Assembly (NCBI RefSeq): GCF_030463565.1
Contig: NC_134656.1
Coordinates: 4,202,501-4,266,500, forward strand
DNA: 64,000 bases
From: Pelecanus crispus
Taxonomy: Eukaryota; Chordata; Aves; Pelecaniformes; Pelecanidae
Direction of reading: 5' to 3'
This document shows, in pieces, positions 61,340 to 64,000 of the stretch. The notes beneath the pieces were generated by a model. It was not told the DNA's origin and did no database searches. It saw only the letters and a program-made list of their open reading frames with translations. The translations under genes were made by a program, and so were the position numbers. The first letter of the stretch is position 1, and every line of letters starts with the position of its first letter.

Positions 61340-63824
61340 CTAGAAAAATTAGAGAGAGCAACAAGAAAATCTGTGCTATTATTGGCAACGTACAGTGAGC
61401 ATTAAAGCCCTCACGGCCCTTCTAAAATACCTGATGATAAGGCAAAGCAAAACAAAACAAATCCTCATTATTAAAATTCCCTGTTATCTACAGACAAATT
61501 AAAACTGCCTGCTGCACAGTTAGAGTGATCCTTCTCTTCCTGGTGGCCAAATCCAGGCTGTACCGAATTGCAGACAGGAGGAACAAAACCAGAAGCAATG
61601 CCCTACCGACCAGTTCCTCGCAGGCAGCAGAATTAACAAATGCCAGTAATTTCAGATACTTCAGAAAACGCACGGACTCTGGAAACATCCCAGCCTTCTG
61701 AAATTTGTCCTTTCCTCCCTCCTGTCCTGCTGTTGACTCCTCTTCCCCCTTCACACAGATGGTGGCAATGGGAAGGCACAGTAGTGGCTGAGAAACACTT
61801 TGTGCATCGCTGCATCCATTCGGCTCCTCTAGAACCAGGTGACCCTCTTAGCTGGGGCTCAGGAGCTACCAAGGGACCCTCTCCTCCGAGGACAACCCTG
61901 TCTCTCCCTTTCCTGAAGTTTGACTGAAAGTACCTCAGACTCTCGGAAGATTAATTCTCCAAGTCACCATCATCATCCCTGTTGTTACGGTGCTCCCTTC
62001 CCAACATCACCGTAGGTAACTATCAGACTGCTCCAATTACATCTTGGGTTTGAGAGCATCATCCTGCTTACCTGGCAGTACGCTTATTTGTTAAAATTCT
62101 GTTGCTGTTGGGTAACTAAAACTGGGGAGAACCTGGTCCTTATTTTTTGTTGTTTGTTGCTGTAAATGCTTTTATGAATGAGTTTTGGAAAGTTGTTTTC
62201 ATTGTGTATTGTCACTATCTAAATTATGATAGTGTGTATCATTGTCTATCTAAATTCAGCTGTATTGTTGTCGATCTAAATTAATTTAGGTAGAATGGAA
62301 GACATGCAGAATCCCTAGAAGAGACAGAATTATGCTGTAACGTTTAGATAACGATATTTTAATTCACAGTTATTAAGTCTATCTACAGCCTCTGAAAAAT
62401 GTATCTAATTCTCTTAGTACAAACCTCGTTAATTACTCTTAATGGTTTTTATAGACATCAAAATGAGAAAATTTGCTGTAGATTATTATATTTTCCTCTG
62501 ATGGAGAGATGCAAGCAGCATTTTCAACATGAGATAGAGCCAGCTCTACTGAAATCAGTGGAGCCAGGTCAATAGACTGCCACAGAGATCTAGCCCTGTG
62601 TTTTGCTACAATTTTGTATGTCTTGTAAAGCTGATACTTCCACTTGTGCAACACAAGAGCACATGGTGTTTGAGTGGAGCTAGCAGTTGCTTTGAGTCAG
62701 AGATGGAGCAAAGCAAGTGTTGGTAAACCTTGCCATATTTGCATAGGAAAACTTAGAGAATCCTGGCCTTCTTTAAAGTTTAAAAAAAAAAAAAAGGTTT
62801 GGCTAATTTGTGATTGTAAGGGAAAGTATGAAAGCATGACCAAAAGGGTTTAAATAAAAGCACTAAAACAATAAGATAAATACAAAGCATTGAACATCTT
62901 CATACTTTCATGAATCTAAGGCAGTTGGGTTCTTTGTCGAAAGGCCTCATTCATGACTTCTGAACAGTTAGAATTCTCAGTTGGGCCCCATTCTGTCCGG
63001 AGGCAGCTGAGTTTCACTGGTTGGTTTACTGAATCTAATGGGTTTGCCTGCAGGGCTGTGGCATGAAGAATCACTGAGTTGTGAATGGTGGATTACTGGA
63101 AATCTCAGTGGGTTGTTTTTTCACTTGTCCCCATGAACAGAATTATCATTACAATTGACCTAGATGCCACTATGGAGAGTTATCATGTATGCAGGGAATT
63201 ACCTAGTTACTGTCCTGCAGAGGTGATTCCTGTAAAGTCCTGACTGAGGACAATAAAGACTAATGTGTAGTAGCTTCTATGTCTTCTTCCCTGTTCTTCC
63301 CTCTTTTACAATGCTGGACCTATTCATTACAGACTTGTCATCTCTTGCCATTAGATGAGAAATTTTCACAAGTACTAGAGCCCATATACTTGAATTGTTT
63401 GTGCATATGAGTTCCTAATTTAAAAAAAAAAAAGGCTGTCCAACAATCGTTGCCCAATGTGAAATAATTTCTCAGTCTCAAAGTCTATCTGCACATGAAG
63501 ACTGCTGTGTCACACAGCATCACTGTGCTAACTTGATTCTAGCTGGCCCAGCGACAGCAGCAGTAGAGGCTGGCAACCAAGGGGAGTGTCCCCTAGCCCA
63601 AGGGTGCGAGGGTCCTGCTCTCACAGCAGGCACGAGCAGCAGAGCAGATGCCATCACGGCTGCTGTTACCTAGGCCACTCGGAAGAGGCGAGCTACTGCA
63701 TTCTCAGTCACACCTTCATTTCGAAGTGTAGCTATGTCCTCCGTCTGGTCTCCAGTAGACTGATATTTTCATGAGAAAATACCTGGCACTACGCAGGTGA
63801 CAGAGTCTCAGTGGCTGGGCAGAG
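61340..63824 (-). other. SS18L1: SS18L1 upstream intron, partial
   Basis: Sequence 5' of the first visible SS18L1 exon on the minus strand. No further SS18L1 exon (N-terminal SNH-domain or Ser/Leu-rich linker coding) was recognised, so the intron probably runs past the window end. Open frames on both strands here match nothing known. Confidence 0.6.
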
Positions 63825-64000
63825 AGTGAACTACCTGACAGGAGGGTGTAGTGAGGTGGGTGTTGGGCTCTCCTCCCAAGTAGTTAGCGATAGGACGAGA
63901 GGAAATTGGCTCAAGCTGCGCCAGGGGAAGTTTAGGCTGGAAATTAGGAGAAATTTCTTCACGGAAAGGGCAGTCAAGCATTGGAACAGACTGCCCAGAG
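63825..64000 (+). mobile_element. CR1 LINE, cut by window end
   Basis: Plus-oriented CR1 sequence: TACCTGACAGGAGGGTGTAG, then CTCCCAAGTAGTTAGCGATA, GGACGAGAGGAAATTGGCTC and TTCACGGAAAGGGCAGTCAA, ending in TTGGAACAGACTGCCCAGAG at the last base. These blocks come from the end of CR1 ORF2, and the 3' part continues outside the window. It lies within the presumed SS18L1 intron, antisense to the gene. Confidence 0.93.

Overview
The window looks like bird nuclear DNA, probably from a neoavian. It carries several CR1 LINE fragments with the typical avian 3' end, a solitary LTR of a type common in neoavian genomes, and GC-rich minisatellites. Its three recognisable genes are compact, intron-containing vertebrate genes. 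Their order and orientation, HRH3 (+), MTG2 (-), SS18L1 (-), match the block on human 20q13.33 read in reverse, so this is probably the avian chromosome-20 equivalent. The species cannot be named from the sequence.

Layout. 1-27.2 kb: no gene recognised. It holds a 52-bp minisatellite (173-866), four CR1 pieces, one ERV solo LTR (13813-14375), a perfect 22-bp triplication (24823-24888), and a G-rich minisatellite of about 43-bp period (26390-27231) that ends about 175 bp before the HRH3 start codon. 27.4-30.4 kb: complete HRH3 in three exons (420 aa), with a C-rich minisatellite filling much of intron 1, then a probable long 3' UTR. 32-45 kb: AT-rich, with no gene seen. 46.2-52.05 kb: complete MTG2 (GTPBP5) on the minus strand, six coding exons (396 aa), with a CpG-island promoter carrying overlapping NRF1-type sites. 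52.8-55.1 kb: probable 3' UTR and flank of SS18L1, including a 20-G run. 55.1-61.3 kb: the last seven coding exons of SS18L1 (CREST) on the minus strand; its 5' exons lie beyond the window. The final 175 bases are the start of another CR1 copy.

The three genes do not form a pathway. HRH3 is a presynaptic Gi/o-coupled histamine receptor, MTG2 is a mitochondrial ribosome-assembly GTPase, and SS18L1 is a neuronal BAF-complex subunit and calcium-responsive coactivator. HRH3 and MTG2 are tail to tail. MTG2 and SS18L1 are in tandem on the minus strand.

Exon boundaries were worked out by hand from GT/AG sites, codon phase and recognition of the vertebrate protein families. All junctions close in frame. 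No prokaryotic features, CRISPR array, tRNA or rRNA was found, and I see no convincing new system. The most useful leads are the twin minisatellites around HRH3 exon 1, a possible in-frame cryptic intron in the HRH3 third intracellular loop, the NRF1-type cluster at MTG2, and the run of phase-symmetric exons in SS18L1.
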